Numbered from the stretch's first letter, positions 1 to 7,012 are shown. The stretch: DNA of 10,895 nucleotides from Lachnospiraceae bacterium UBA7054 (GCA_002492725.1 DLAF01000008.1:1-10895); one strand, 5' to 3'. A program made the numbers and translations. The notes: generated by a model from the sequence alone, not told the origin.

Positions 1-2
1 GG

Positions 3-143
3 CGCTGTGCGCTGATTGAGCAAAGGGCGCGCTCGTATCATGGCACACTATCCTTTGCGGCAGGTATCTCTCTGACGGCTGCTATTCAGTTTTCAAAAGA
101 GGAATGTAGTTCCACCTGTTACCTCACGAATAGCCGGTTTTGA
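3..143 (+). CDS. C-terminal end of a probable GHKL-type sensor histidine kinase (partial at the left edge)
   Basis: An open frame enters from the left edge and ends at TGA 141-143. Residues such as LIEQRARSYHGTLSF followed by a short beta-strand match the last part of the GHKL/HATPase_c_5 fold. They also line up with the end of the complete kinase in this window: an Ile, then Ala, Tyr, Gly and Phe at the same spacings (I-x3-A-x2-Y-x-G-x3-F). In the family this piece follows the GxGL ATP-lid box, which would lie outside the window. The last ~15 residues (after IQFSKE) are Cys/Ser/Thr-rich, do not look like the domain, and overlap the end of the opposing minus-strand ORF, so the native stop may have been lost. 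It was recognised from a short segment only; a chance ORF is possible. Confidence 0.5.
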   Translation, partial: RCALIEQRARSYHGTLSFAAGISLTAAIQFSKEECSSTCYLTNSRF

Positions 144-514
144 AAGTCTACTCCGCAAAATTTCCAGAGGATATAGAAAAAGCGCCTGCGCTTTCATTTC
201 ATCGGTAAACTCTATATATTCCGGCAAAAAGATCAGATACCCATAGTCCCCCTGCTCGTTTTTGTAAGGCATTCCACCCATCACTTTAAAATGTACAAAA
301 AATATCCGATTGCCGTTTTCATCGAAACAGATCATCCCATGGACTGCCCATCCGCCGACCCATATCCATTTCCTTGTTTCCATTAAGCCGATTGTGCCGG
401 ATATATATTCCTTCCACAAAAAATCTGATCCTGCTCCTCATCATACTGAAATACATAAAGATATCGTTCTTCTCCTGTTTTCCTGATTTTTGCGGTCGTT
501 TCACCGCGGCTCAA
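93..514 (-). pseudogene. Frameshifted small ORF, unknown function
   Basis: Two overlapping minus-strand frames look like pieces of one gene. The upstream piece starts at a TTG (514-512), eight bases after GGAAG, and reads smoothly to YLYVFQYDEEQDQIF at a run of six T (minus strand, about 424-419). The downstream piece, in the -1 frame, continues from that run as LWKEYISGTIG and ends at TGA 95-93. Adding one T would join them into a protein of about 140 residues, rich in aromatic and hydrophobic beta-strand-like stretches with a helical end. The frame is not a canonical slippery heptamer, so a one-base deletion or an assembly error is more likely than programmed frameshifting. The downstream piece alone would be 108 aa from a TTG start without a clear ribosome site. 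No family was recognised. It follows the lipoprotein gene by only a few bases. Confidence 0.4.
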
Positions 515-517
515 TTT

Positions 518-1849
518 TTATTCTTCCAACAACTCCCCAAAAACTTCTTCTAATGTTTTCTGTAAAACAGCGTTATTCTCCACCATTTCAAAAAAAGGCC
601 CTGTGAGTTCCTTCCACTCCTCTTCGCTCACATCCTGGTATTCAAAAAACGGCGTTTCCAACCCCTTCCACGCTTCGTCCATTTCATCTACATACTGAAA
701 CGAAGTATCGCTTACGCCCACTTCAAAGTAAGGAGATTTTGGATTCACGCCCTCCTCTAAGCGCAGGATATCTTCAAAATTTCCGTCTTTATCCAGGCCG
801 ATTAGATCATCACGCACTACGTTCGCATGCAGTCCGTCATGACGCCAGATTAGTCCTGTGCCGACTATTGTACTAAAATAACAGGATTCTTCAGAATCCA
901 AAATAATACATCGATCTGGTTCCGGCTCATATTTGAACAGATACATACATCCCTGATTGATCGCAAATTCCGGCTTGCCGTCCCCATCCAGATCATCATA
1001 ATAATATAAATACGGATACTCTCTCGTTGCTTTTTCTTTCAGCAGTTCTTCAAATTCGCTACCGGCTCTCCACAAATCTTTGTAGTATTTCACTTCCACT
1101 TCACCAATAGCCGGAATTTCATTCTTCAATACTTTCAGATAGCCTTCCAGATAAACTCGGTTTTCCTCTGGTGTAATATCCAAATGTGGCTCCTTCACGG
1201 TAAAATCCATTGACCTTACAATATCGCATACGGGGATTTTCTCCTGCAAATCGGCATTTTCTTCCCTTTCTCCCCAAGTCAATATCTTCGTTTTTTCTTT
1301 ATCGCCGTAAAAATCACCTGACTCGTAAGTGATCAGCAGCGTCTCCTCACCCTTAAATTCAGCAGATACAACAGGGAGCACCACTTTTCCAAAATCCAAG
1401 GGAAATTCCTGATAGCAGATATCCGGGTCAAACATGTCCTGGATCACTAAAACGGTTTCTGCTTCCCTATACTCCAAAAACGCAACCTTCTGATATTTGG
1501 CGGCTGCAGGGCACTCATACGGCTCCGAAAACCTGTCGTGAACAATATCATAGTAAACACAAAACCAGACCGCCGTCCCCGCACTGTTGAAAATCTCGAT
1601 TGTCTCCTGATCTACGTATGATATCCTTGGCTCACGAAATTTTTCTTCTTCTCTTACGACTTTTCCTTCTGTATTATAAATGGTATAAAGGTATTTCCCC
1701 TCTCCCTTATCAATGATTCTGAAATATGTATCATTATCTATGATGCTTCCTGCAATCCCATCCTCCCTGTCAGACAGGAACCACAAGCATCCTGCGACCG
1801 TCATTGCCACCAGCAAACCGGCAATCGCTATCTTTTTTCTTACGCTCAT
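518..1849 (-). CDS. Predicted lipoprotein or membrane-anchored extracytoplasmic protein with a DxDGDG motif
   Basis: 443 aa from ATG 1849-1847. That ATG shares its A with the TGA of the SRAP gene (TTGATG arrangement) and has GAGGT seven bases upstream, so translation is probably coupled. A TTG one codon earlier is less likely. The N-terminus has Lys/Arg, a hydrophobic stretch and VAGC, which fits a lipobox with Cys at about residue 21. The hydrophobic run continues a little past the Cys, so an uncleaved anchor is also possible. The first half is beta-rich. Near residues 286-294 lies DLDGDGKPE, the calcium-binding loop type seen in FG-GAP/VCBS and dockerin-like proteins, here as a single copy. 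The C-terminus is acidic. It resembles uncharacterised Lachnospiraceae lipoproteins in general character, but no named family was recognised. Its place at the end of a DNA-damage operon is odd for an exported protein. Confidence 0.8.
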   Translation of the reverse strand: MSVRKKIAIAGLLVAMTVAGCLWFLSDREDGIAGSIIDNDTYFRIIDKGEGKYLYTIYNTEGKVVREEEKFREPRISYVDQETIEIFNSAGTAVWFCVYYDIVHDRFSEPYECPAAAKYQKVAFLEYREAETVLVIQDMFDPDICYQEFPLDFGKVVLPVVSAEFKGEETLLITYESGDFYGDKEKTKILTWGEREENADLQEKIPVCDIVRSMDFTVKEPHLDITPEENRVYLEGYLKVLKNEIPAIGEVEVKYYKDLWRAGSEFEELLKEKATREYPYLYYYDDLDGDGKPEFAINQGCMYLFKYEPEPDRCIILDSEESCYFSTIVGTGLIWRHDGLHANVVRDDLIGLDKDGNFEDILRLEEGVNPKSPYFEVGVSDTSFQYVDEMDEAWKGLETPFFEYQDVSEEEWKELTGPFFEMVENNAVLQKTLEEVFGELLEE

Positions 1850-2445
1850 CAAAATAACCTCATCTGCCGATACTCCTCCCCATCACTCCGCTCCCTCTGC
1901 AAGGCATCAAAATGACGCTCCAGCAGCTCCTTTGCCTCTTTCTCCGAAAACAGCCATGCCTCCATATCCTCCCGCCGAAGGATCAGCGGCATCCGATTGT
2001 GTACGCCGATCATGCACCCCTCCGCCTCCCTGGTGAGGATGGCGAAGTGGTCTCCCGCCGGGTCCTTGTGATAGATTCCCGCCAGATACAATACCTCTCC
2101 CGGCGCCGAAAATTCATACTTTTCCTTTTTCTTAGCGCCGATATCCTTCCATTCATAAAACTTATTCGCCGGCACCAGACAGCGGCGCGTCTCAAAATCA
2201 TAGCGAAACATCGATCTCTCCTGCACAGTCTCCGTTCTGGCGTTGAAGATCAGGGTGTTTTTTCTGGCGGCCGTATAGCCCCACTTAAGCACTTCAGCCA
2301 CCGTGCTGTCATGATCCGCCCGCAGGATGAGCGCAGGCTCCGAAGGGTGCACATCGCCCGTTTTTGCTATCTTACTGTCGATCTTGCGGGCAATCTTCTC
2401 AATCTCCCGCGCCGTCTCGTCATCAATATAAAATCTGCCGCACAT
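1849..2445 (-). CDS. SRAP-family protein (YedK/HMCES type) that crosslinks abasic sites in single-stranded DNA
   Basis: 198 aa, close to the usual size of bacterial SRAP proteins. It begins MCGRF; removal of Met exposes Cys2, the residue that in characterised YedK/HMCES forms a thiazolidine crosslink with abasic sites in single-stranded DNA. The other signature residues are visible: WGY near 55-57, NARTE with Asn68, FYEW with Glu98, and GVHNRMP with His149. The start is fixed by the need for Cys2, and AAAGGA lies ten bases upstream. It begins 48 bases after the Y-family polymerase stop, and its own stop overlaps the next start, so it is mid-operon. The last five residues are QMRLF, which fits the sliding-clamp-binding consensus QLxLF and sits on a free C-terminus. 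The role (shielding abasic sites at forks during SOS) is family knowledge; the clamp contact is inference. Confidence 0.95.
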   Translation of the reverse strand: MCGRFYIDDETAREIEKIARKIDSKIAKTGDVHPSEPALILRADHDSTVAEVLKWGYTAARKNTLIFNARTETVQERSMFRYDFETRRCLVPANKFYEWKDIGAKKKEKYEFSAPGEVLYLAGIYHKDPAGDHFAILTREAEGCMIGVHNRMPLILRREDMEAWLFSEKEAKELLERHFDALQRERSDGEEYRQMRLF

Positions 2446-2493
2446 CTGCTTTGCATCCTTTCCCGCCGTTTCCCTGATCTTTGTCGCAAATTC

Positions 2494-3810
2494 TCAAAGA
2501 TCCCGCACATTTTCCCCCTCCACGTCTATTCCTAATGTAACCCCGCTGCGCCTCTCTTTATTCAACCCACCGCTCATATGGGATACATTTCCTTTTAGAA
2601 AACTGGCTCGAAAAATCGCGTCTTCCCCGAATTTCCCGCGAATCTGATCCACGGCTTTGTCTAACTTTTCCAGTCTCTCATTTTTCTCCAGATCAAAAAT
2701 ACTGTACTGGCGGGCTGCTTCCTCCTGCACCTTCGTTGTGTGGACTCCCAGCTGTCTGAGCGGCGTCTTCTTATCCCACAGCTTATGAAAAAGCAGGCAG
2801 GCCGCCTCGTAAATCTCCTTCGTGATATTGGTGGGCGAATCCAGCTGCATCTGCTTATTCATCCGTTTAAACTCACAGGTCGTTAAATGTATGCTGACCA
2901 CGCTGATCATTACCCCGTCGCTTCTAAGCCTCGCCCCTACCGTCTCGCTCAAAGAAAGCAGCAGATGTCTCGCGTACTCCTCCGTCACGATATCCACGGG
3001 AGCCGTCATGCTGTTGCCGTAGCCTTTATTGGCCTCATGAGAGATCATGGAAGGATCCAGATCCTCACCTCTGGCAAACCCCTGTATGGTCTGACCGTGC
3101 TTTTTTAACAGGGAGCGGATCATTCCCTCATCCGCCTGCGCCAGTTCTCCAATGGTCTGTATGCCTACGCCGTGCAGCCTTTCGACCGTAGCCCGCCCCG
3201 CCAAAAACAGATCAGAGACGGGAAGGGGCCACATTTTCTGCTCCATTTCTTCCGGAAACAGGGTATGCACCTTATCGGGCTTGGAAAAGTCCCCCGCCAT
3301 CTTTGAGAGGAGAAAGTTCGTGGAAACACCGACGTTTACGGTAAAACCAAGCTCGTCCCTGATCCTGTCCTTTAACTCATAAGCCAGCTTTACCATCTGA
3401 TCGCGGCCGTAGAGCTTCTCAAAGCCTTCAAACACTACCCACGCCTCGTCGATGCTGTACTGGATCACATTGTCGCTGTATTCTTGCAGTATCTTGATAA
3501 AAGCCCGTGAAGACTTGACATACAGGCCGTAATCCGGCGGCACGATCACCAGACCCGGACATTTTCTCTGTGCTGCAACGACAGGCTCTCCCGTCTTGAT
3601 GCCAAACTTTTTGGCGGGCGTGCTCTTGGCAAGGACGATCCCGTGGCGCTTCTCCTGATCTCCGCCAACAATACTCGGGATCAGCCTGATATCTTCCTTT
3701 TCGCCCAGCACATCCACGCGATAAGCCGCCGTCCAGGAAAGGAAGGCGCTGTTGACATCGATATGAAACACATACTTTCCCATCCCTACAGGAATTGGAA
3801 GATCCGCCAT
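2494..3810 (-). CDS. Y-family translesion DNA polymerase (DinB/UmuC-like)
   Basis: 438 aa from ATG 3810, or 429 aa from ATG 3783. The second fits the family better (MGKYVFHIDVN) and lies two bases after the upstream stop; neither has a strong ribosome site. Numbered from 3810: the palm has HIDVNSAF with metal ligand Asp18 and probable steric gate Phe23, and YSIDEAW with catalytic Asp121-Glu122. A helix-hairpin-helix follows (LHGVGIQTIGELAQ, about 212-225), then the little-finger domain (about 262-403). QYSIF at 368-372 is a typical beta-clamp-binding motif. Asn20 replaces the second N-terminal acidic residue of E. coli DinB. The enzyme would insert nucleotides opposite damaged bases, with low fidelity, while tethered to the clamp. 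It is second in the SOS operon, downstream of the LexA box and upstream of the SRAP gene. Whether it is closer to Pol IV or Pol V cannot be decided here, so no symbol is given. Confidence 0.95.
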   Translation of the reverse strand: MADLPIPVGMGKYVFHIDVNSAFLSWTAAYRVDVLGEKEDIRLIPSIVGGDQEKRHGIVLAKSTPAKKFGIKTGEPVVAAQRKCPGLVIVPPDYGLYVKSSRAFIKILQEYSDNVIQYSIDEAWVVFEGFEKLYGRDQMVKLAYELKDRIRDELGFTVNVGVSTNFLLSKMAGDFSKPDKVHTLFPEEMEQKMWPLPVSDLFLAGRATVERLHGVGIQTIGELAQADEGMIRSLLKKHGQTIQGFARGEDLDPSMISHEANKGYGNSMTAPVDIVTEEYARHLLLSLSETVGARLRSDGVMISVVSIHLTTCEFKRMNKQMQLDSPTNITKEIYEAACLLFHKLWDKKTPLRQLGVHTTKVQEEAARQYSIFDLEKNERLEKLDKAVDQIRGKFGEDAIFRASFLKGNVSHMSGGLNKERRSGVTLGIDVEGENVRDL

Positions 3811-4085
3811 TTCTGGGTTTCCACGCTGTAGCGCATCTCCAGAGTCTTACAGACATTTCCCAGCCTGATCTTGCAGATAAACTGCTTCTCCCGCACACCC
3901 ACATACTTCTTTTCGTCTCTGGATATCACCTGCTCAATCCGACACAGCCTGACTTCGTGATTCTCCGTCTCCAGCCGAAACCACAGGGGCGTCATTTTCC
4001 CGTCGCGGTCAGTCAGTGACATCATCTGGATTGGAATATTGATCTGCCCGTCCGCCAGCATCCCTTCATGCAGCATCTCTTCCAT
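3786..4085 (-). CDS. Small unknown protein, first gene of the SOS operon
   Basis: 99 aa from ATG 4085-4083, chosen because GGAGGAGG lies eight bases upstream. An in-frame GTG at 4094 touches the ribosome site and is unlikely. The sequence is soluble, with no signal or membrane segment, and reads as alternating beta-strands (PLWFRLET, VRLCRIEQVIS, FICKIRLG, TLEMRYSV) ending in a Trp-containing strand, WRIFQFL. It suggests a compact beta-barrel or beta-sheet fold. No family was recognised. It is the promoter-proximal gene and its stop lies two bases before one of the polymerase starts, which suggests co-translation and a function with the polymerase. The position recalls YolD next to UvrX-type polymerases in Bacillus, but the DRGxxKW-type features of YolD were not seen, so any equivalence is positional only. 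Confidence 0.8.
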   Translation of the reverse strand: MEEMLHEGMLADGQINIPIQMMSLTDRDGKMTPLWFRLETENHEVRLCRIEQVISRDEKKYVGVREKQFICKIRLGNVCKTLEMRYSVETQKWRIFQFL

Positions 4086-4121
4086 TCCCTTCACCTCCTC
4101 CCTGCCAATGATTGTAATGTT

Positions 4122-4150
4122 ATCTTATCAAACATATGTTCTTGTGTAAA
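4122..4150 (-). promoter_or_regulatory. Sigma-A promoter of the SOS operon
   Basis: On the minus strand, TTTACA (4150-4145, five of six bases as in TTGACA) is followed by a 17-base spacer and TAAGAT (4127-4122, four of six as in TATAAT). It lies about 37 bases before the ATG of the 99-aa gene, and the spacer contains the LexA box. The optimal spacing and the operator overlap make this a convincing pair. Confidence 0.8.
4129..4142 (-). promoter_or_regulatory. LexA (DinR) SOS box
   Basis: AGAACATATGTTTG on the minus strand matches 12 of 14 positions of the Bacillota LexA consensus CGAACATATGTTCG and keeps the entire GAACATATGTT core. It sits between the -35 and -10 elements, where bound LexA would block RNA polymerase. 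This predicts repression in undamaged cells and release after RecA-stimulated LexA cleavage. The identity of the genes it drives (translesion polymerase and SRAP) supports the call. Confidence 0.88.
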
Positions 4151-4196
4151 GATGAAATATTTACCTGATTTTCGACAGTCGCCCTTCTATAACCGC

Positions 4197-4241
4197 AAAA
4201 AACCTGATAACCACCGCCATAGTGATTATCAGGTTTTTTTT
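4197..4241 (-). terminator. Intrinsic terminator, probably bidirectional, after the MerR-type gene
   Basis: CCTGATAA (4203-4210) pairs with TTATCAGG (4226-4233). After one mismatch the stem extends with CAC/GTG around a seven-base loop. The stem is flanked by A6 on the left and T8 on the right, so each strand has a U-tract after the hairpin (six U leftward, eight U rightward). Leftward transcripts of the regulator gene would stop here, 47 bases before the SOS -35 element, which insulates the SOS operon. Confidence 0.85.
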
Positions 4242-4365
4242 ATCGGAGTGACAAGACTTGAATTTCTTTTCATCAAACTGACGCATCTGTTTGTCATTGG
4301 TCGTTTTTTTGCAATTAATATCAGCTCAGCCTTCCAACGAAACCGTTATATGATTGGAAAATGAA

Positions 4366-5208
4366 TTACGAATCTACCCCCGCCTCAATCGGCAGCACCA
4401 GACGCGAACAATACCTCCTCGGATCGATTTCCCTCCCCACATAAGGTCCGACCAGACTGATCATTCGCACATATCCGGCAGGAGTAAGCCCGCGGTTACG
4501 CACCTGTTCGCCCAGATAGAGATAAGCCTCATTGAGTTTGCTGTAATCGCCGTAAACCAGCAGGGAAAGCGCCGTACAGGCGGGAATAGAAACCGCATCC
4601 TCCGGCGCCTGTTTCGGCAAAACGGGAATACAGATAGAAAAATCATAGGATGCGGAAGTAATGTTTCCCTCCAGATAGTCCACACGCTCATTGATGCTAA
4701 AAAGCGGTTCCGTTGCAAAAGGAATCCCCTTTTCCGCACATTCATGGAAAAAATCATATGCGGCACGGTATCCATCCTGAACCAGAACGCCCTGATATCT
4801 GCGGACACAGCATAAGGTTTCGGGAACCCTTATTATGGACAGGGACATATCCGGCACAGCAAGGGAAAGCATCCGCATTTCCGCAATCTGCTGCTCCAGC
4901 ATGGACAGCCTCTGCTCCAGAATGGTAAGAAGTTCTTCCGCTTTTCCGTTCCCCTTATAGTAGGAGAAGATTTCTTCCGCACCAAATCCCATCCTCTGGA
5001 ATTTCTGAATTTGCAGAATCCGACTGATATTATAGGTATCATAATATCGGTACCCGCTGTCTGCATCGATGTAAGCCGGCACAAGCAGCCCCTTCTCCTC
5101 CAGACGGATCAGACTGGATCGGGAAAGGCTGCAGGCGCGCGCCGCTTGACTGACAGAAAATAGTCTGTAGTCATTCTCGTTAGTCGTGCTGTCAATCAAG
5201 TTGTCCAT
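4366..5208 (-). CDS. MerR-family transcriptional regulator with a BmrR/GyrI-like effector-binding domain
   Basis: 280 aa from ATG 5208, with AAGGAG eight bases upstream. About 15 extra residues precede the DNA-binding domain. The winged helix-turn-helix covers about 15-85 (FSVSQAARACSLSRSSLIRL, then SGYRYY at 51-56). A helix for the dimer coiled coil follows at about 88-115 (LLTILEQRLSMLEQQIAEM). Residues about 120-277 form the two-lobed domain typical of BmrR-like multidrug-sensing regulators, which bind hydrophobic or cationic ligands and then untwist promoters with long spacers. The usual conserved acidic ligand residue could not be assigned by eye. No transporter gene is next to it: the same-strand gene upstream is the chemotaxis protein, 71 bases away. 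The regulator may act on distant targets or on itself. No promoter of its own was convincing, so it may be read through from the chemotaxis gene. Confidence 0.92.
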   Translation of the reverse strand: MDNLIDSTTNENDYRLFSVSQAARACSLSRSSLIRLEEKGLLVPAYIDADSGYRYYDTYNISRILQIQKFQRMGFGAEEIFSYYKGNGKAEELLTILEQRLSMLEQQIAEMRMLSLAVPDMSLSIIRVPETLCCVRRYQGVLVQDGYRAAYDFFHECAEKGIPFATEPLFSINERVDYLEGNITSASYDFSICIPVLPKQAPEDAVSIPACTALSLLVYGDYSKLNEAYLYLGEQVRNRGLTPAGYVRMISLVGPYVGREIDPRRYCSRLVLPIEAGVDS

Positions 5209-5279
5209 AGCATGATCTCCTTATCTTTTCCCAAAAAAGTGTAGAAAAACTGCGGTTTGAGGAATAGGATCCCGCAATG

Positions 5280-6842
5280 TTATATGGCTTCATGGGATAA
5301 CGCCAGCAATTCCTCCGCAATGCCCTTTACCCTGGCAAAAGATTCCTCAGTCAGACATGTAATCTCCCCTTCGTTGTTGACATCGTCTACGATCTCGTCC
5401 GCCCTGCTCTTAAAGTTTGAAACCAGCCCGTCCAGAGAAAGCGCCATATCGCGCACCTGTTCACTATATGTTCTGGTCTTGTCGCTGCGCTCTACGATCT
5501 GTTCGGTCATGGTGATGGAATTTTTCTGCATGTTTCCCAAAGATTCGGCTTTGTTTCTGGCATCGAGGATCTTGTCGATTCCCTCCTCAACGGATAACCG
5601 ATTCTGCTCATTGATCGATTTTACCCCTTCCAGCTGATCCAGAATTTTGGGCACTAACTCCTGAATGGAATTACTTGCCGCCTTGGACTGTTCCGCCAGC
5701 TGCTGTACATTATCCGCCACCACCGCAAAGCTTCTGCCGTGTTCTCCCGCCCGCGCCGCTTCAATGCTCGCGTTTAATGCCAACAGATTCGTATGCGCGG
5801 AAATGCCGGAAATCTGTCCTACAAAACTTGTGATCTCATCGATCCCATTCTCCAACCGGCTGATTGACGCTCCTGTCCGGTTTGCCGTTTCTTTGATCTG
5901 ATGCATGGAGTCTACCGCCACATCCATCGTCTTGACAAACCCCAGCGTATGGCTGGTAACATCCTCGGATATTTGGAACATTTCTTTGGTGTTTTGATAA
6001 ATACCGTCGATTGCCTCAGACATCTGTGAGACGCTTTCCTGAATCCGTACCACCTGACCGCGGCTTTCGTCACAATCCGCCGAAGTATCGCGGGCACAGG
6101 CAACGATCTGTTCATTGGCGCGCCGGAAATTTCCCAGATTTTCTTCCACGTCTTTCACCATCGTGACCAGTTCCTCAGAGGCGGATTCGCACTTCTTTAA
6201 AAGCTCCGCCAACTGCAAACCTTCCTGCTCTTTTTGGGTCTTTTCCAAAAGGGTGTTCTTGATATAATTTAAGACAGCGTTAAACGCCGCCAGCGCCATG
6301 ATTCTGGGGAAGACAAAGAACAAAATAATATTAATCAGATTCGTATTGATAGAAATAACGCCTGCCAAAAGCGTTTCCGCTTCCCTGGCTGCGGTCGTGG
6401 TAGTCAGGATCAATGTGTTCGCATCGCACAGTCCCCAATAATAACCGCCGATCACGGAAACGAAGAAACCGCCGACGGTCAGACCAAAGGTAAAGGTTTT
6501 ATACTTTTTCTCCGTATAGACAACAGAACATACCATAGGAAAAATCATAAAGAGGGTTGCGTGGTAAGCCAGTTCCATATTCGCAAAGGATATCATACTC
6601 ACCAGCAAAAAAATCATGGTATAGTTGGATATCGCCTTTTCAAAGCCAAGTACATATTTCACGGCATGACCCAGCGCCACAAAGATAACCACACCGATGA
6701 GAGCAGTGTTCATAATGGTCTGGTCCACAATAAAAATGTGCAGCACGTTCAAGATCCACGCGATCACCAATACGATCAACGTGACGCGCATACATTTCAA
6801 AGAGTAGTGATTCGCTTTTTGAAACTCAACCTCGTTTGCCAT
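5280..6842 (-). CDS. Methyl-accepting chemotaxis protein with a polytopic membrane N-terminus and no HAMP domain
   Basis: 520 aa from ATG 6842 (MANEVEF), with GGAGG ten bases upstream. An in-frame ATG at 6896 would add 18 residues but overlaps the predicted -10 element, so it is rejected. Residues about 17-190 hold five or six hydrophobic segments with short loops and no large extracytoplasmic sensor domain. A long helical cytoplasmic region follows. The signalling tip is clear at about 344-386: ISGISAHTNLLALNASIEAARAGE, then GRSFAVVADNVQQLAEQS. This is the site that contacts CheA/CheW in the family. There are deviations from the common form (ISAH for IAxQ, DNVQ for xEVR). No HAMP segment was recognised between membrane and hairpin. 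A short tail follows the final helix, without a clear CheR-binding pentapeptide. The signal sensed is unknown; a membrane-embedded sensor is an inference. Confidence 0.95.
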   Translation of the reverse strand: MANEVEFQKANHYSLKCMRVTLIVLVIAWILNVLHIFIVDQTIMNTALIGVVIFVALGHAVKYVLGFEKAISNYTMIFLLVSMISFANMELAYHATLFMIFPMVCSVVYTEKKYKTFTFGLTVGGFFVSVIGGYYWGLCDANTLILTTTTAAREAETLLAGVISINTNLINIILFFVFPRIMALAAFNAVLNYIKNTLLEKTQKEQEGLQLAELLKKCESASEELVTMVKDVEENLGNFRRANEQIVACARDTSADCDESRGQVVRIQESVSQMSEAIDGIYQNTKEMFQISEDVTSHTLGFVKTMDVAVDSMHQIKETANRTGASISRLENGIDEITSFVGQISGISAHTNLLALNASIEAARAGEHGRSFAVVADNVQQLAEQSKAASNSIQELVPKILDQLEGVKSINEQNRLSVEEGIDKILDARNKAESLGNMQKNSITMTEQIVERSDKTRTYSEQVRDMALSLDGLVSNFKSRADEIVDDVNNEGEITCLTEESFARVKGIAEELLALSHEAI

Positions 6843-6894
6843 ACTCTCCCATCCTCCGTATCCTTCAGACCGCCCCACCCAAATTGATACACAC

Positions 6895-6923
6895 ATAATA
6901 TGACAGGAAAAACGTTTTTTCTA
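6895..6923 (-). promoter_or_regulatory. Possible sigma-A promoter of the chemotaxis gene
   Basis: On the minus strand, TAGAAA (6923-6918, four of six) is separated by 17 bases from TATTAT (6900-6895, five of six). It would start transcription about 45 bases before the ATG. A SigD-type flagellar promoter (TAAA-N15-GCCGATAA) was looked for here and not seen. The -35 is weak, so this is tentative. Confidence 0.45.
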
Positions 6924-6982
6924 CCCTCCCGGTACAGATTGCAGTTTTTCGGGTATATTTTGTCCCCCTATAAAAATAAGGG

Positions 6983-7012
6983 TGTCGAAAATAACGTCTA
7001 TTTTGACGAAAA
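6983..7012 (+). promoter_or_regulatory. Direct-repeat pair, candidate LytTR regulator binding site
   Basis: TGTCGAAAA (6983-6991) and TGACGAAAA (7004-7012) agree at eight of nine positions. Their 12-base gap gives exactly 21 bp start to start, about two helical turns. LytTR-domain regulators such as AgrA and ComE bind 9-bp direct repeats separated by 12 bp. The pair lies about 40 bases upstream of the -10 element of the LytTR gene, which fits autoregulation. The repeat sequence does not match the AgrA consensus, so the assignment rests on spacing and position. The same bases also form an imperfect inverted repeat (6984-7007). Confidence 0.45.

Noticed and set aside
39..41. A minus-strand ATG near the left edge with AAGGA nine bases upstream
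   Set aside because: Only about 13 codons are visible and the opposite strand has a better-supported kinase end; not enough to call a gene.
1713..2535. Long + strand ORFs opposite the lipoprotein, SRAP and polymerase genes
   Set aside because: They are antisense to well-supported genes, have no ribosome sites and read as Arg/Pro/His-rich shadow sequence.
3428..3904. 158-codon minus ORF overlapping the polymerase in another frame
   Set aside because: It is an out-of-frame reading of the polymerase gene, Cys/Arg/Gly-rich with no family features.
5209..5279. MerR-type operator or promoter before the regulator gene
   Set aside because: A short AAAC-N4-GTTT dyad is present, but no -35/-10 pair with the long 19-base MerR spacing could be built around it.
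6966..6982. Small imperfect hairpin CCCTAT...ATAAGGG in the divergent intergenic region
   Set aside because: The stem is short with a bulge and no T-tract; it is too weak to call a terminator or riboswitch.
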